25,921 nucleotides of DNA, taken from contig CAZYPV010000048.1 in the NCBI GenBank assembly GCA_964649515.1, forward strand, positions 1 to 25,921, in the 5' to 3' direction. A program made the translations under genes and the position numbers. Each line of letters begins with the position of its first letter. Within the stretch, counting starts at the first letter, position 1. Source of the DNA: CALKGK01 sp964649515. GTDB taxonomy: Bacteria; Bacteroidota; Bacteroidia; Flavobacteriales_D; Sanyastnellaceae. The notes beneath the pieces are model-generated. The model had not been told where the DNA came from and ran no database searches. It was given only the letters and a program-made list of their open reading frames with translations. Shown piece after piece: positions 7,203-14,572 of this stretch.

Positions 7203-9080
7203 CTAATCTTCATCTTGGTTAAACAAATCACTTTCTGCTGCTGTGGCTTCCCTATATTCCTCCAAAACAGGAACAAACTCCTTGTTCTCTTTGGGGAGTA
7301 CGTTTTGGTAGGCCTTGTAAATGGCATCCGGCAAGGCGGCAAGGGTAATGTTCTCCGCTATGTCTTCAAACTCTTCTGCATAGGCGTACTGGCCGTTGGC
7401 AAATACATAAACCTTGATTTTACGCTCTGGTACTTCTTGCGCTACAAATTGCGTAAGCGCCTCAACCGCTTCTTCTAGGTACAAATCATCATACACCACA
7501 TATACAAACTGTCCTTTGCCATTGGTAAAGAGTTTATTCCATGCCTGAACCTGCCCTGAGCTTGTCGAAGGGTTGAGGACACTGGTAACCTCTTGATAAC
7601 AATCCTCCTTAATACATAACAGTTCAGTAGCCAATTGGGTAAGCTGGCGTTTGTTGGCCAAAGAAGGCTCACGCTCTACAAAATCACATTGGTAATAGCG
7701 GAGGTTATTTTTTATGGGAGAGTAATCGGAACCTTTAAGTCCCTTATAACCATAAATCACTTTGCTTACTCTTTTGTAAGTAACTTCATTTGCTATATTA
7801 TTCTCATTATTAGTCACGATTATAGCCTTACGTGAACCATGATCAATTGTGTTTAATCTCATTACTGCTTCTGCTGCTGTTCCCGAACCCGCAAAAAAAT
7901 CAAGTACTGTAATTTCCTTGTTTTTTTGAGTAATGGTCAATAAAAACTTAATCAATTCGAAAGGCTTGCTAAATGAAAATTTCACTCCCATGTTCAGAAG
8001 ATGTTTCGTTGCAGAGGAATTTTTATAATCATAGATAATGTCTTCAGGTAGATTTGTTGCGCCTTCTAGAGAATCCAAATAAACTTTTGGGTAAATATTC
8101 CATTTCGCCTGCTCCCTTTTCTCATTGATTAAAGGAGAAGTGGTCGTTTTGGTGAAAATTAATAGATCCTTCTGTTCTAAATATGACATCCAACTCCATC
8201 TCCAAACTTTATCATCATTGTTAATCGGTTTAATAAATGAAGCGTCCTCAATTTTTTCTGGGAAAACATTTCCTGGAGGTATTACAAAACTTCCATCTGG
8301 ACATTCAATCCAATAACGTTGATTGGGACGTGAGTCTAAAGATGGTTGATAAAGTGAAGCACCGCTTTTTTTGTATTTACCTTTCTCATCTTGATACTTA
8401 TACTTTTTAGGATCGTCAGTCTTGGGCACTCCGAATCCACCTAAGTTGGATATACTTTTGGCATATGCTAGCACATAATCTTTCGTTGGTTTAAAGTAAG
8501 TCCCTTTATCGGATGTCTTTTTTGCTACACGTGGCACTGTGGTTATAAAATTGCTTTCACCAAAGACTTCATCACAGAGTAACTTTAATTGTGACTGCTC
8601 GTCATCTCCTATGCTTATAAAAATTACTCCTTCGGTTTTGAGAAGCCTATTTGCAATGGTTAGTCTCCTGTGCATAAAACTTAACCATTTGGAGTGGCGA
8701 TAAGAGTCTTCCTTATCCACGTATTGATCATTGTAAATAAAGTCTTTGTTTCCCGTGTTATATGGAGGGTCAATGTAAATAACATCTATTGCATCGTCAT
8801 GGGTAAAGGTGAGGGCGGTTAAGGCATGCAGGTTGTCGCCTTCTATTAAAATATGGTTGGGGTGTTTCTCGGTTTCTGTATCGTTAATAATGGCCCGCTC
8901 TTTTACTTCTTTGAGTATGGGTAGCTTGGTGCGCAGTTGTTCTTCTACTTCTTCGGGTTTGTCTTCCCATACCAAGCCGTACTTCTTTTTGGAGTTTACG
9001 AGGTTCACCAAGTAGGCACGTTCCTCATTGCTGAGACCGTCAAGGCTTTTTATTTTATCGAGTATGTCTTTTTTGTTCAT
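7203..9080 (-). CDS. mod: Type III-like site-specific DNA methyltransferase (Mod)
   Basis: The 625-residue protein is a beta-class amino-methyltransferase. The catalytic motif IV DPPYNTGN starts at residue 104 and the SAM-binding motif I DFFAGSGT comes later, at 394-401. The roughly 200 residues between them should hold the target recognition domain. DPPY points to N6-adenine (or N4-cytosine) methylation. The N-terminus (LDGLSNEERAYLVNLVNSKK) and the block IEGDNLHALTAL are typical of type III Mod. Mod recognises the site, protects self DNA and partners Res. Near the C-terminus, residues 503-512 (NPSTSSGQVQ) are encoded by a dispersed short repeat inserted in frame. The ATG at 9080 is 2 bases after the end of a decayed frame, echoing the 2-base spacing elsewhere in the operon. 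Confidence 0.92.
   Translation of the reverse strand: MNKKDILDKIKSLDGLSNEERAYLVNLVNSKKKYGLVWEDKPEEVEEQLRTKLPILKEVKERAIINDTETEKHPNHILIEGDNLHALTALTFTHDDAIDVIYIDPPYNTGNKDFIYNDQYVDKEDSYRHSKWLSFMHRRLTIANRLLKTEGVIFISIGDDEQSQLKLLCDEVFGESNFITTVPRVAKKTSDKGTYFKPTKDYVLAYAKSISNLGGFGVPKTDDPKKYKYQDEKGKYKKSGASLYQPSLDSRPNQRYWIECPDGSFVIPPGNVFPEKIEDASFIKPINNDDKVWRWSWMSYLEQKDLLIFTKTTTSPLINEKREQAKWNIYPKVYLDSLEGATNLPEDIIYDYKNSSATKHLLNMGVKFSFSKPFELIKFLLTITQKNKEITVLDFFAGSGTAAEAVMRLNTIDHGSRKAIIVTNNENNIANEVTYKRVSKVIYGYKGLKGSDYSPIKNNLRYYQCDFVEREPSLANKRQLTQLATELLCIKEDCYQEVTSVLNPSTSSGQVQAWNKLFTNGKGQFVYVVYDDLYLEEAVEALTQFVAQEVPERKIKVYVFANGQYAYAEEFEDIAENITLAALPDAIYKAYQNVLPKENKEFVPVLEEYREATAAESDLFNQDED
7554..7572. repeat. 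Dispersed short repeat CCCTGAGCTTGTCGAAGGG inside mod
   Basis: The 19-base core CCCTGAGCTTGTCGAAGGG is an imperfect palindrome that I recognise as a short repeat found widely scattered in Bacteroidota and some other genomes. Here it lies inside mod and is translated as part of NPSTSSGQ without breaking the frame. Only one clear copy occurs in this window. Confidence 0.6.
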
Positions 9081-9082
9081 GG

Positions 9083-9480
9083 TTAAAATGTCTTCTCTTC
9101 TTCACTATCTAAACGTTGTAGCGCAAATTCAAATGCATTACTGTGGTAATCTTCCAAACCTCACTTTGTGCAATAATACTTCTAATAGTACATCGCATGC
9201 TTTTTTATTTGCTTTACGAGGTAAGAAATAAATGTGTTTATCACAGCTTCATTTAAATTGACCTCCTAAACTTTGAACAATATATACATGTTCTTCTGGA
9301 GTTGAAACTGGAAATGTGGAAAAACACAACACTTTTCTATTCTAGTTAATATAAAGGCTGCAAAACCTACCTAATCCATTTGAAAGTGGTTCTTTGACAT
9401 AGTTTTTGATGTTATCCCAGCATCCAATCCTATTAGCTGTATCAAATCAATTATACACCTCCTTGATACTGATTTTCCAT
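9083..9480 (-). pseudogene. Decayed coding frame upstream of mod
   Basis: The 460 bases between the GHKL gene and mod have no intact gene, but the minus strand shows protein-like stretches in shifting frames. They are: MENQYQGGV from the ATG at 9480, then a stretch containing CWDNIKNYVKEPLSNGLGRF, AAFILTRIEK, STFPVSTPEEHVYIVQSLGG, a TGA, LPRKANKKACDVLLEVLLHK, and finally EDYHSNAFEFALQRLDSEEE. The last piece ends in TAA at 9085-9083, exactly 2 bases before the mod ATG, the same spacing as real gene pairs in this operon. I read it as a gene of roughly 130 codons with several frameshifts and at least one stop. Alternative frames give partly plausible peptides, so the exact path is uncertain and the family is unknown. 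Confidence 0.4.
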
Positions 9481-9542
9481 GTGTTTTTGTCTCTCTTCTA
9501 CGACAGAAGGGTTAACTATACTCAAGGCGTAATCCTTAACTA

Positions 9543-10925
9543 CTATTGCAATAACCTTTCGCACAACAGTCCTATAGTATGGGTTAACGAAATTTCAAAA
9601 TCTCGTGTAACATCATCTTGCCCTGTCTTAGCATGTATTAATTCATGTATTAAAGTACCTGAATACACGGCAAGAGACCTCAATGTCTTTCTAGATATAA
9701 CTATGCATCCGGTTGCCTCATCCCAACAACCTTGAGTTTCATATTGCTCGAAAAAATCCTCTTGCATAGTTGAAGATATTCTGATTGATTTTACATGCTT
9801 TGGAATTCCACCGAAAACTTCGATGATCTCGGAGGTTCTATCATAGATTTGTTTTTCCTTCGCATTCAGTTCTTCGGGCTTGATAAATGTAAAATCAAAA
9901 CTGTCGTTGTAATCAGAAATGAATTGATCACTATCAATAATTGGGTTTCCTGCCAGGTCCTTTGCGCCTCTTATTTTGTCCTTTAGGTTCTGAGGAACTA
10001 TGATAACTTCTCTTCCAGTTGCCTTCGCACGATCTATCATAGATGGGCTTTCCATTGCTTCTTGAGAAGTGACAAAAAAATATTTGTCAAATTGATTAAG
10101 GATTTTAACCGAATGTACCTGGACATCGATCCAACCCAACTCGTCATGAGCAGTGCCTAAATTAATGTTTTTTAGATCCTTACCTATAACCTCAGCTATT
10201 TCATTAGACTTCGAAGCCAGTAATATTTTTTTAATTGACTCTGAGTAAGCACTTCGCCCAACATTTGTTCTTTCCCGATTCAATGCTTTTTTTATTGAAG
10301 CGTTCCTGACGGTAATGTTGTAACTAAAGAGAAAGTTCTCCTCTTCGGCCACTTTTACCCCATTGATGTAGATGTTTCCTTGTCTTCCATTCTTTCGAAT
10401 TATTTGTCCGGTTTTAACATTCTCAATAATTGCTTCTCCCGAAAATTTCAAGAACAAATTTTTTGCATCCTCAATGTCCTGATCTTGAACTCCAATCATT
10501 TCAAACTCTGTGCCTTTGTAATTCGAGTCAGTTGGGTCTTCAATTACTGCATGAAGAGTGTTAATATCTTGGAAGTCTTGCTTTCCAGACCTCGTGATTG
10601 TAACCGTGTTGAACTTAGACCTTGCTCTAACCTTTATTCCTTTTCTGTCAAATGTTGCCAAAGCGTCTTTTAACCCAATTCCAAATTTTCCTATGACCAA
10701 AGGGCTATTTAACTTTTCTTCATTTTCATTCTGCGTTAAATGCATATGCCGAAGTCCCCGTCCATAGTCTCGAATTATCCATGAATGATTTCTCTTGAAG
10801 ATCTCGACCTCCTCAGTTTCTGTCAATAATTGTTCATCCAGGGCATTAGCTATTATTTCTCTTAAAGCGTGCGAAACTTCCCAATTCTCAAGTATCTTTT
10901 CTATGTTCAGATCAAATTTTTTCAT
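9543..10925 (-). CDS. GHKL (HSP90-like) ATPase with C-terminal HExxH metalloprotease-like motif
   Basis: The 460-residue protein starts with an HSP90/histidine-kinase-type ATP-binding fold: N-box EIIANALDE at 23-31, G1 box DYGRGL at 53-58 and G2 box GKFGIGLKDAL at 79-89. The middle region is unassigned. Near the C-terminus HELIH at 427-431 is a zinc-peptidase HExxH motif, and a glutamate 17 residues after its first histidine (E444) could be the third ligand. GHKL ATPases act as ATP-driven clamps, and the HExxH tail suggests that clamp closure controls a protease, which is inference. It is the first gene of the minus-strand defence block, separated from mod by 460 bases of decayed sequence, so it may have its own transcript. 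Cytoplasmic; no signal peptide seen. Confidence 0.8.
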   Translation of the reverse strand: MKKFDLNIEKILENWEVSHALREIIANALDEQLLTETEEVEIFKRNHSWIIRDYGRGLRHMHLTQNENEEKLNSPLVIGKFGIGLKDALATFDRKGIKVRARSKFNTVTITRSGKQDFQDINTLHAVIEDPTDSNYKGTEFEMIGVQDQDIEDAKNLFLKFSGEAIIENVKTGQIIRKNGRQGNIYINGVKVAEEENFLFSYNITVRNASIKKALNRERTNVGRSAYSESIKKILLASKSNEIAEVIGKDLKNINLGTAHDELGWIDVQVHSVKILNQFDKYFFVTSQEAMESPSMIDRAKATGREVIIVPQNLKDKIRGAKDLAGNPIIDSDQFISDYNDSFDFTFIKPEELNAKEKQIYDRTSEIIEVFGGIPKHVKSIRISSTMQEDFFEQYETQGCWDEATGCIVISRKTLRSLAVYSGTLIHELIHAKTGQDDVTRDFEISLTHTIGLLCERLLQ

Positions 10926-11080
10926 ATTTCTTATCTCATGAGTTATGCTAGGTTTATTTCTCTATATGATTATCAATAATTTAATTCATTGATATTACAT
11001 TATCCAAATGAATGTTCTCTCTTATTATAAAAGAATGGATTAAACTTTAAATCCTACACAAATTCTTCAACATTCCCATC

Positions 11081-11395
11081 ATGCCCCACCTCATCATCCT
11101 CCTCCTCGGCTCCCTCTTCTTCTTCCTTGCCTTCATCCTCACAGAAAATAACGCCAAGTACATCCTCTCTGGCTACAATACCATGAAACCGGCAGAACGG
11201 GAGAAGGTGGACATCAAAGGCTATGTGCGCTTCTTTAGGCGCTTTCATTGGGTTTTGGGGGTGAGCTTTGTATTGGTGGGGTGGATTTCGAAAGCCCTGT
11301 TGCCCGAGGCTTGGCATGGCGGACTAATTGTTCTTTACCCTTGCTTGGCCTATGTATATTTGGCGGTGAAAGGACAGCAATTCATGAAAAAATAA
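11081..11395 (+). CDS. DUF3784 family small membrane protein
   Basis: This 104-residue protein has hydrophobic segments at about 3-20, 55-70 and 78-95, separated by a polar loop with YILSGYNTMKPAEREKVDIKG, the GYNTM-type signature of DUF3784. It is an inner-membrane protein of unknown function. It is divergent from the GHKL gene and convergent with the T9SS operon, and it ends just before a strong hairpin terminator. A weak Bacteroidota-like promoter (TTTC, 18 bases, TAGGTTTA) can be seen at 10927-10956. It is probably a housekeeping neighbour that marks the edge of the defence island rather than part of it. Confidence 0.8.
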   Translation: MPHLIILLLGSLFFFLAFILTENNAKYILSGYNTMKPAEREKVDIKGYVRFFRRFHWVLGVSFVLVGWISKALLPEAWHGGLIVLYPCLAYVYLAVKGQQFMKK

Positions 11396-11402
11396 GCACA
11401 AA

Positions 11403-11440
11403 AAAAGCCCTGATAAATCGATTAGATCATCAGGGCTTTT
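11403..11440. terminator. Bidirectional intrinsic terminator
   Basis: A perfect 12-base-pair stem, AAAAGCCCTGAT with ATCAGGGCTTTT, encloses a 14-base loop. It is flanked by an A run on the left and T residues on the right, so it can stop transcription both from the DUF3784 gene (plus) and from the convergent OmpA gene (minus). Confidence 0.85.
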
Positions 11441-11458
11441 CCGTTTGTTGTTGGCTAA

Positions 11459-13627
11459 TTACACCTTCAATATCTTAAACTCAGTACGTCGGTTCAATTG
11501 GTGCTCGTCCTCGCTGCATTCTACGCCGTTCTTGCAGCGGTTGAGGAGCTGACTTTCACCGTATCCCCTGGGTTGGAGGCGGGATTTGGCGATGCCGTGA
11601 TCGAGGAGGTAATTAACGGCAGATTGCGCTCTTCGCTTCGACAAGCTCATGTTGTAGGTGTCGGTTCCGCGGGCGTCGGTGTGGGACGAGAGCTCAATCA
11701 CCATCGTGGGGTTGTCTTTCAATATCTTCACGAGTTTGTCCAATTCTTGTTCCGATTCTGGACGAAGTGAGGCTTTGTTGTAGTCGTAATAAATGTTGTC
11801 CAAGCGCACCACGGTTCCAGCTTCGAGCATGAAGAGTCGGAAGTCGCTATACATCACCGTTGCTGGTCTTCCTTTGGTGCTCAGCACAATCTCCTGTTCT
11901 GGAAAAGGCGGATGATTGGCTTCCAAATAGTATTTCTTTTCTCCTTCCAATCCGAAGAAATAACTCCCGTCCACCAAGGTGGGCATTTGGGCCACGAGCT
12001 CGCGGTTTTCGTCATACAAGGAAACCATGGCCCCGGCAATGGGTTCTCCGGTGGAGGCCAGCAAAACGTGCCCTTCCGAGGCGTAGCTGTATTTCGTGAG
12101 TTCGAGGTCAGCACCATCAATGTAACCGGAGCGTTCGTTGGTCATCAGCTTCAGTTCTTGTTGAAAATAACCGTTCTTCACGCCAATGATGGTGTAGGTT
12201 TTATCAAAATCAACATCAAACGAATAATACCCGAGGGAGTCGGTATTGGACACCACTTGCAGCACTTCTTCGTTGTTTTCGTCCTTCAGTAGGATGGTAG
12301 CGTTCTTGATTTGTTGTTTGGTTTCCGCATCAATCACAAATCCGCTCACTCGAATGGTGGGCGAGGTTTTTACTGAAAAATGATAGATGTCGTCATCCCC
12401 TTTTCCTCCCGGACGGTTACTGGAGAAATAGCCTCCTTTTCCATTGGAGAAGGTGATGAGGGCAAAGTCGTCAAACGAGGAGTTCACGGGGTAGCCAAAG
12501 TTCTTCACTTGCCCTTCCACGTCGATGTAGAAGAGGTCCAAACCACCCAAGCCGGGGTGACCATTACTCGCGAAGTGCAGCACTCCATTGGCATCCAAGA
12601 AAGGAAACATTTCGTTGTTTGGGGTATTGATTTCCGGACCCAAATTCACGGGGTCTGACCAAAAATCGCCGTTCCGTTTGGTCATGTAAATGTCGGTTCC
12701 ACCAATGCCGTCGGGCATGTCTGAGGTGAAGTACATCGTTTGTCCGTCTGCCGAAAGTGTGGGATGCCCAATGCTGTATTCCTCGTCGTTGAATGGGAAT
12801 TCCTTCAGTCTGCCCAGCTCTCCACCTTCGTATTTACCGTGGTAGATGGCCAAATTCAGGCGTCCGTCACTTCCCTCCTCTTTCTTCCCTTTGAAGAAGA
12901 AGTTTCGGGTAAAGAACATTTCGCTGTTTTGCTCATCGTAAGCCACGGTTCCTTCGTGAAAACGGCTGTTGGCTTCGCTATCGGCGAGTTGTACGTTGTT
13001 CAAAGAACTGTCCGATTGCACTTCAGCCGTGAAGAGATTGAGGTAACTTTGATCGGTCCAGTTGTAGATGTTGTTCTTGCCCCTACCTTGTCCGCGGGCT
13101 GAAGAAAACATCACCTTCCCTTCCACAAAACAGGGGGCGAAATCTGAACTTTCGGAGTTGATGGGTAAATTCGTGATGGTGTACAGCGAAGAATCGCGCA
13201 CGATGGTTTCGGCCCAATTTCCTTCTTGCAGGTATTTGCGAATGTATTGATCGTTGGGTTTCATCATCATGTATTTTTCATACACGAGAAGGGCCCGTTG
13301 GTATTCGCCCTGCACTTTGAGGATGTCGGCATAGAGCAAAAGGTCTTCTGCCCTCACCAAAGACAGGTTGGCCAGTTTTTCCAAATGCACCTCGGCCTTG
13401 TCGTATTGAGCGAGGTTTTTTCGGCATTCCGCAGCCCTTTTGAGCGCAAAAATGTCGTTATCATCAATCTCGAGCACATCTTCATAGATTTCAGCGGCTT
13501 TTTCAAACTTGAATTCCTGATAGTATCGGTCTGCCAGCTTCTTCTTTCCACTCTGGGCGAAGAGTGCAGTACTGGCAAAAAACAACACGAGCAGTGCAAG
13601 GTATTTGTTGGGCGTATATGAGTTCAT
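11459..13627 (-). CDS. OmpA-family protein with TPR, PD40 propeller and carboxypeptidase-regulatory-like domains (PorE-like)
   Basis: The 722-residue protein begins with a signal peptide (hydrophobic LALLVLFFASTALFAQ). Residues about 30-140 are TPR-like repeats. A middle section contains PD40/WD40-type blades such as HPTLSADGQTMYFTSD and NEMFPFLDANGVLHFASN. Two carboxypeptidase-regulatory-like beta domains follow. Residues about 607-722 are an OmpA C-terminal peptidoglycan-binding domain (SSHTDARG, LSKRRAQSAVNYL, RGYGES). This order matches PorE of the type IX secretion system, which links the secretion apparatus to peptidoglycan. It follows PorP/SprF after 18 bases and closes the operon that starts with the giant adhesin, so it probably anchors or assists that export unit in the periplasm. 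It could be a paralogue of PorE dedicated to this cargo. Confidence 0.9.
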   Translation of the reverse strand: MNSYTPNKYLALLVLFFASTALFAQSGKKKLADRYYQEFKFEKAAEIYEDVLEIDDNDIFALKRAAECRKNLAQYDKAEVHLEKLANLSLVRAEDLLLYADILKVQGEYQRALLVYEKYMMMKPNDQYIRKYLQEGNWAETIVRDSSLYTITNLPINSESSDFAPCFVEGKVMFSSARGQGRGKNNIYNWTDQSYLNLFTAEVQSDSSLNNVQLADSEANSRFHEGTVAYDEQNSEMFFTRNFFFKGKKEEGSDGRLNLAIYHGKYEGGELGRLKEFPFNDEEYSIGHPTLSADGQTMYFTSDMPDGIGGTDIYMTKRNGDFWSDPVNLGPEINTPNNEMFPFLDANGVLHFASNGHPGLGGLDLFYIDVEGQVKNFGYPVNSSFDDFALITFSNGKGGYFSSNRPGGKGDDDIYHFSVKTSPTIRVSGFVIDAETKQQIKNATILLKDENNEEVLQVVSNTDSLGYYSFDVDFDKTYTIIGVKNGYFQQELKLMTNERSGYIDGADLELTKYSYASEGHVLLASTGEPIAGAMVSLYDENRELVAQMPTLVDGSYFFGLEGEKKYYLEANHPPFPEQEIVLSTKGRPATVMYSDFRLFMLEAGTVVRLDNIYYDYNKASLRPESEQELDKLVKILKDNPTMVIELSSHTDARGTDTYNMSLSKRRAQSAVNYLLDHGIAKSRLQPRGYGESQLLNRCKNGVECSEDEHQLNRRTEFKILKV

Positions 13628-13645
13628 CTGAGTCGTGATTAATGG

Positions 13646-14569
13646 TTAGAAGAAACGGGGTGAAACATCTCCTCCAAAACGCTTTCCAAAGTCGATTCCG
13701 AGCATGATTTCGTGGGAACCGGTGGTGTAGTTTCCAAGGTCGCTGGTGGAATAATCGTAAGCATAACCCACGTGGAATTTATTGTTCACTTCGTACTGCA
13801 GGAGCAAACCTACGGCATCTTGGTAACGATACATTCCTCCAATCCAAAACTTTTCATAGAACATGAAGTTGGCGGTAAGGTCAAAAGAAATGGGCGCACC
13901 GGGCACTGCTTTCACGAGGAATGCGGGCTTGAAGTAAACGTAGTTGTTGAGTTCCAAGACGGTTCCACCGATGAGGAAAAAGTGCTGACGCTGATTGTTG
14001 TCTTGAAAATCGGGCAAATCGCCATCGAGCAGTTTCGATTCCAAAATTTTGGGCACACTTAAACCAAGGTAGCTTTTGCGCGAATACCACATCACTCCCG
14101 CTCCAAAATTGGGCAAGGCACGGTTGCTGATGTTTTGTTGGAATGTGGGGTCGTCCGATTCCACGGGGTTCAAATCCAAAAGGTTGGCTTGGAAAAAGTT
14201 CACTCCTCCCTTCAGTCCAAAAGCCAATTTACTTTTGTCCATCATGATGCGGTAACTGGCATCGAAGTACAGCCCCGTTTGCCTCACCGGGCCATGGGAA
14301 TCGTTGATGATGCTTCCTCCCAAACTGATGCTTTCTCTCCTCAAGGGCGAGTGCATGGTTACGGTTTGGGTGCGGGGAGCTCCGTCAATATCTACCCACT
14401 GGTGCCGGTAAATGGCATTGGCCGTGAGCAAATCTGCACTTCCCGCATAAGCAGGGTTGATGGCCAGGGTGTTGAACATATACTGGCTAAACATGGGGTC
14501 TTGTTGAGCGAGGGCACTGGAGCCCAATGCCACGCAGAACAAGGCTATAATGTGTTTTTTCATGTTCAT
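13646..14569 (-). CDS. PorP/SprF family type IX secretion outer-membrane protein
   Basis: The 307-residue protein has a signal peptide (MNMKKHIIALFCVALGSSALA) followed directly by the family signature QQDPMFSQYMFNTLAINPAYAGS. The rest alternates aromatic and polar residues as in an outer-membrane beta barrel and ends in an aromatic residue (SPRFF). PorP is needed for T9SS function, and SprF is needed to export the gliding adhesin SprB. SprF-like genes commonly follow large proteins that carry a type B sorting domain, as here. The ATG at 14569 lies 3 bases after the giant gene's stop; a second ATG two codons later is an alternative start. Confidence 0.93.
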   Translation of the reverse strand: MNMKKHIIALFCVALGSSALAQQDPMFSQYMFNTLAINPAYAGSADLLTANAIYRHQWVDIDGAPRTQTVTMHSPLRRESISLGGSIINDSHGPVRQTGLYFDASYRIMMDKSKLAFGLKGGVNFFQANLLDLNPVESDDPTFQQNISNRALPNFGAGVMWYSRKSYLGLSVPKILESKLLDGDLPDFQDNNQRQHFFLIGGTVLELNNYVYFKPAFLVKAVPGAPISFDLTANFMFYEKFWIGGMYRYQDAVGLLLQYEVNNKFHVGYAYDYSTSDLGNYTTGSHEIMLGIDFGKRFGGDVSPRFF

Positions 14570-14572
14570 GGC

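Noticed and set aside
9406..9735. Plus-strand open frame of 109 codons across the end of the GHKL gene
   Set aside because: It overlaps the HExxH-coding end on the opposite strand and has no recognisable domain; it is an antisense shadow.
11636..11649. CTTCGACAAGCTCA, sharing 14 bases with the dispersed repeat in mod
   Set aside because: It encodes the conserved OmpA motif MSLSKRRAQS, lacks the flanking GGG/CCC of the repeat and is explained by the protein, so it is taken as a chance match.
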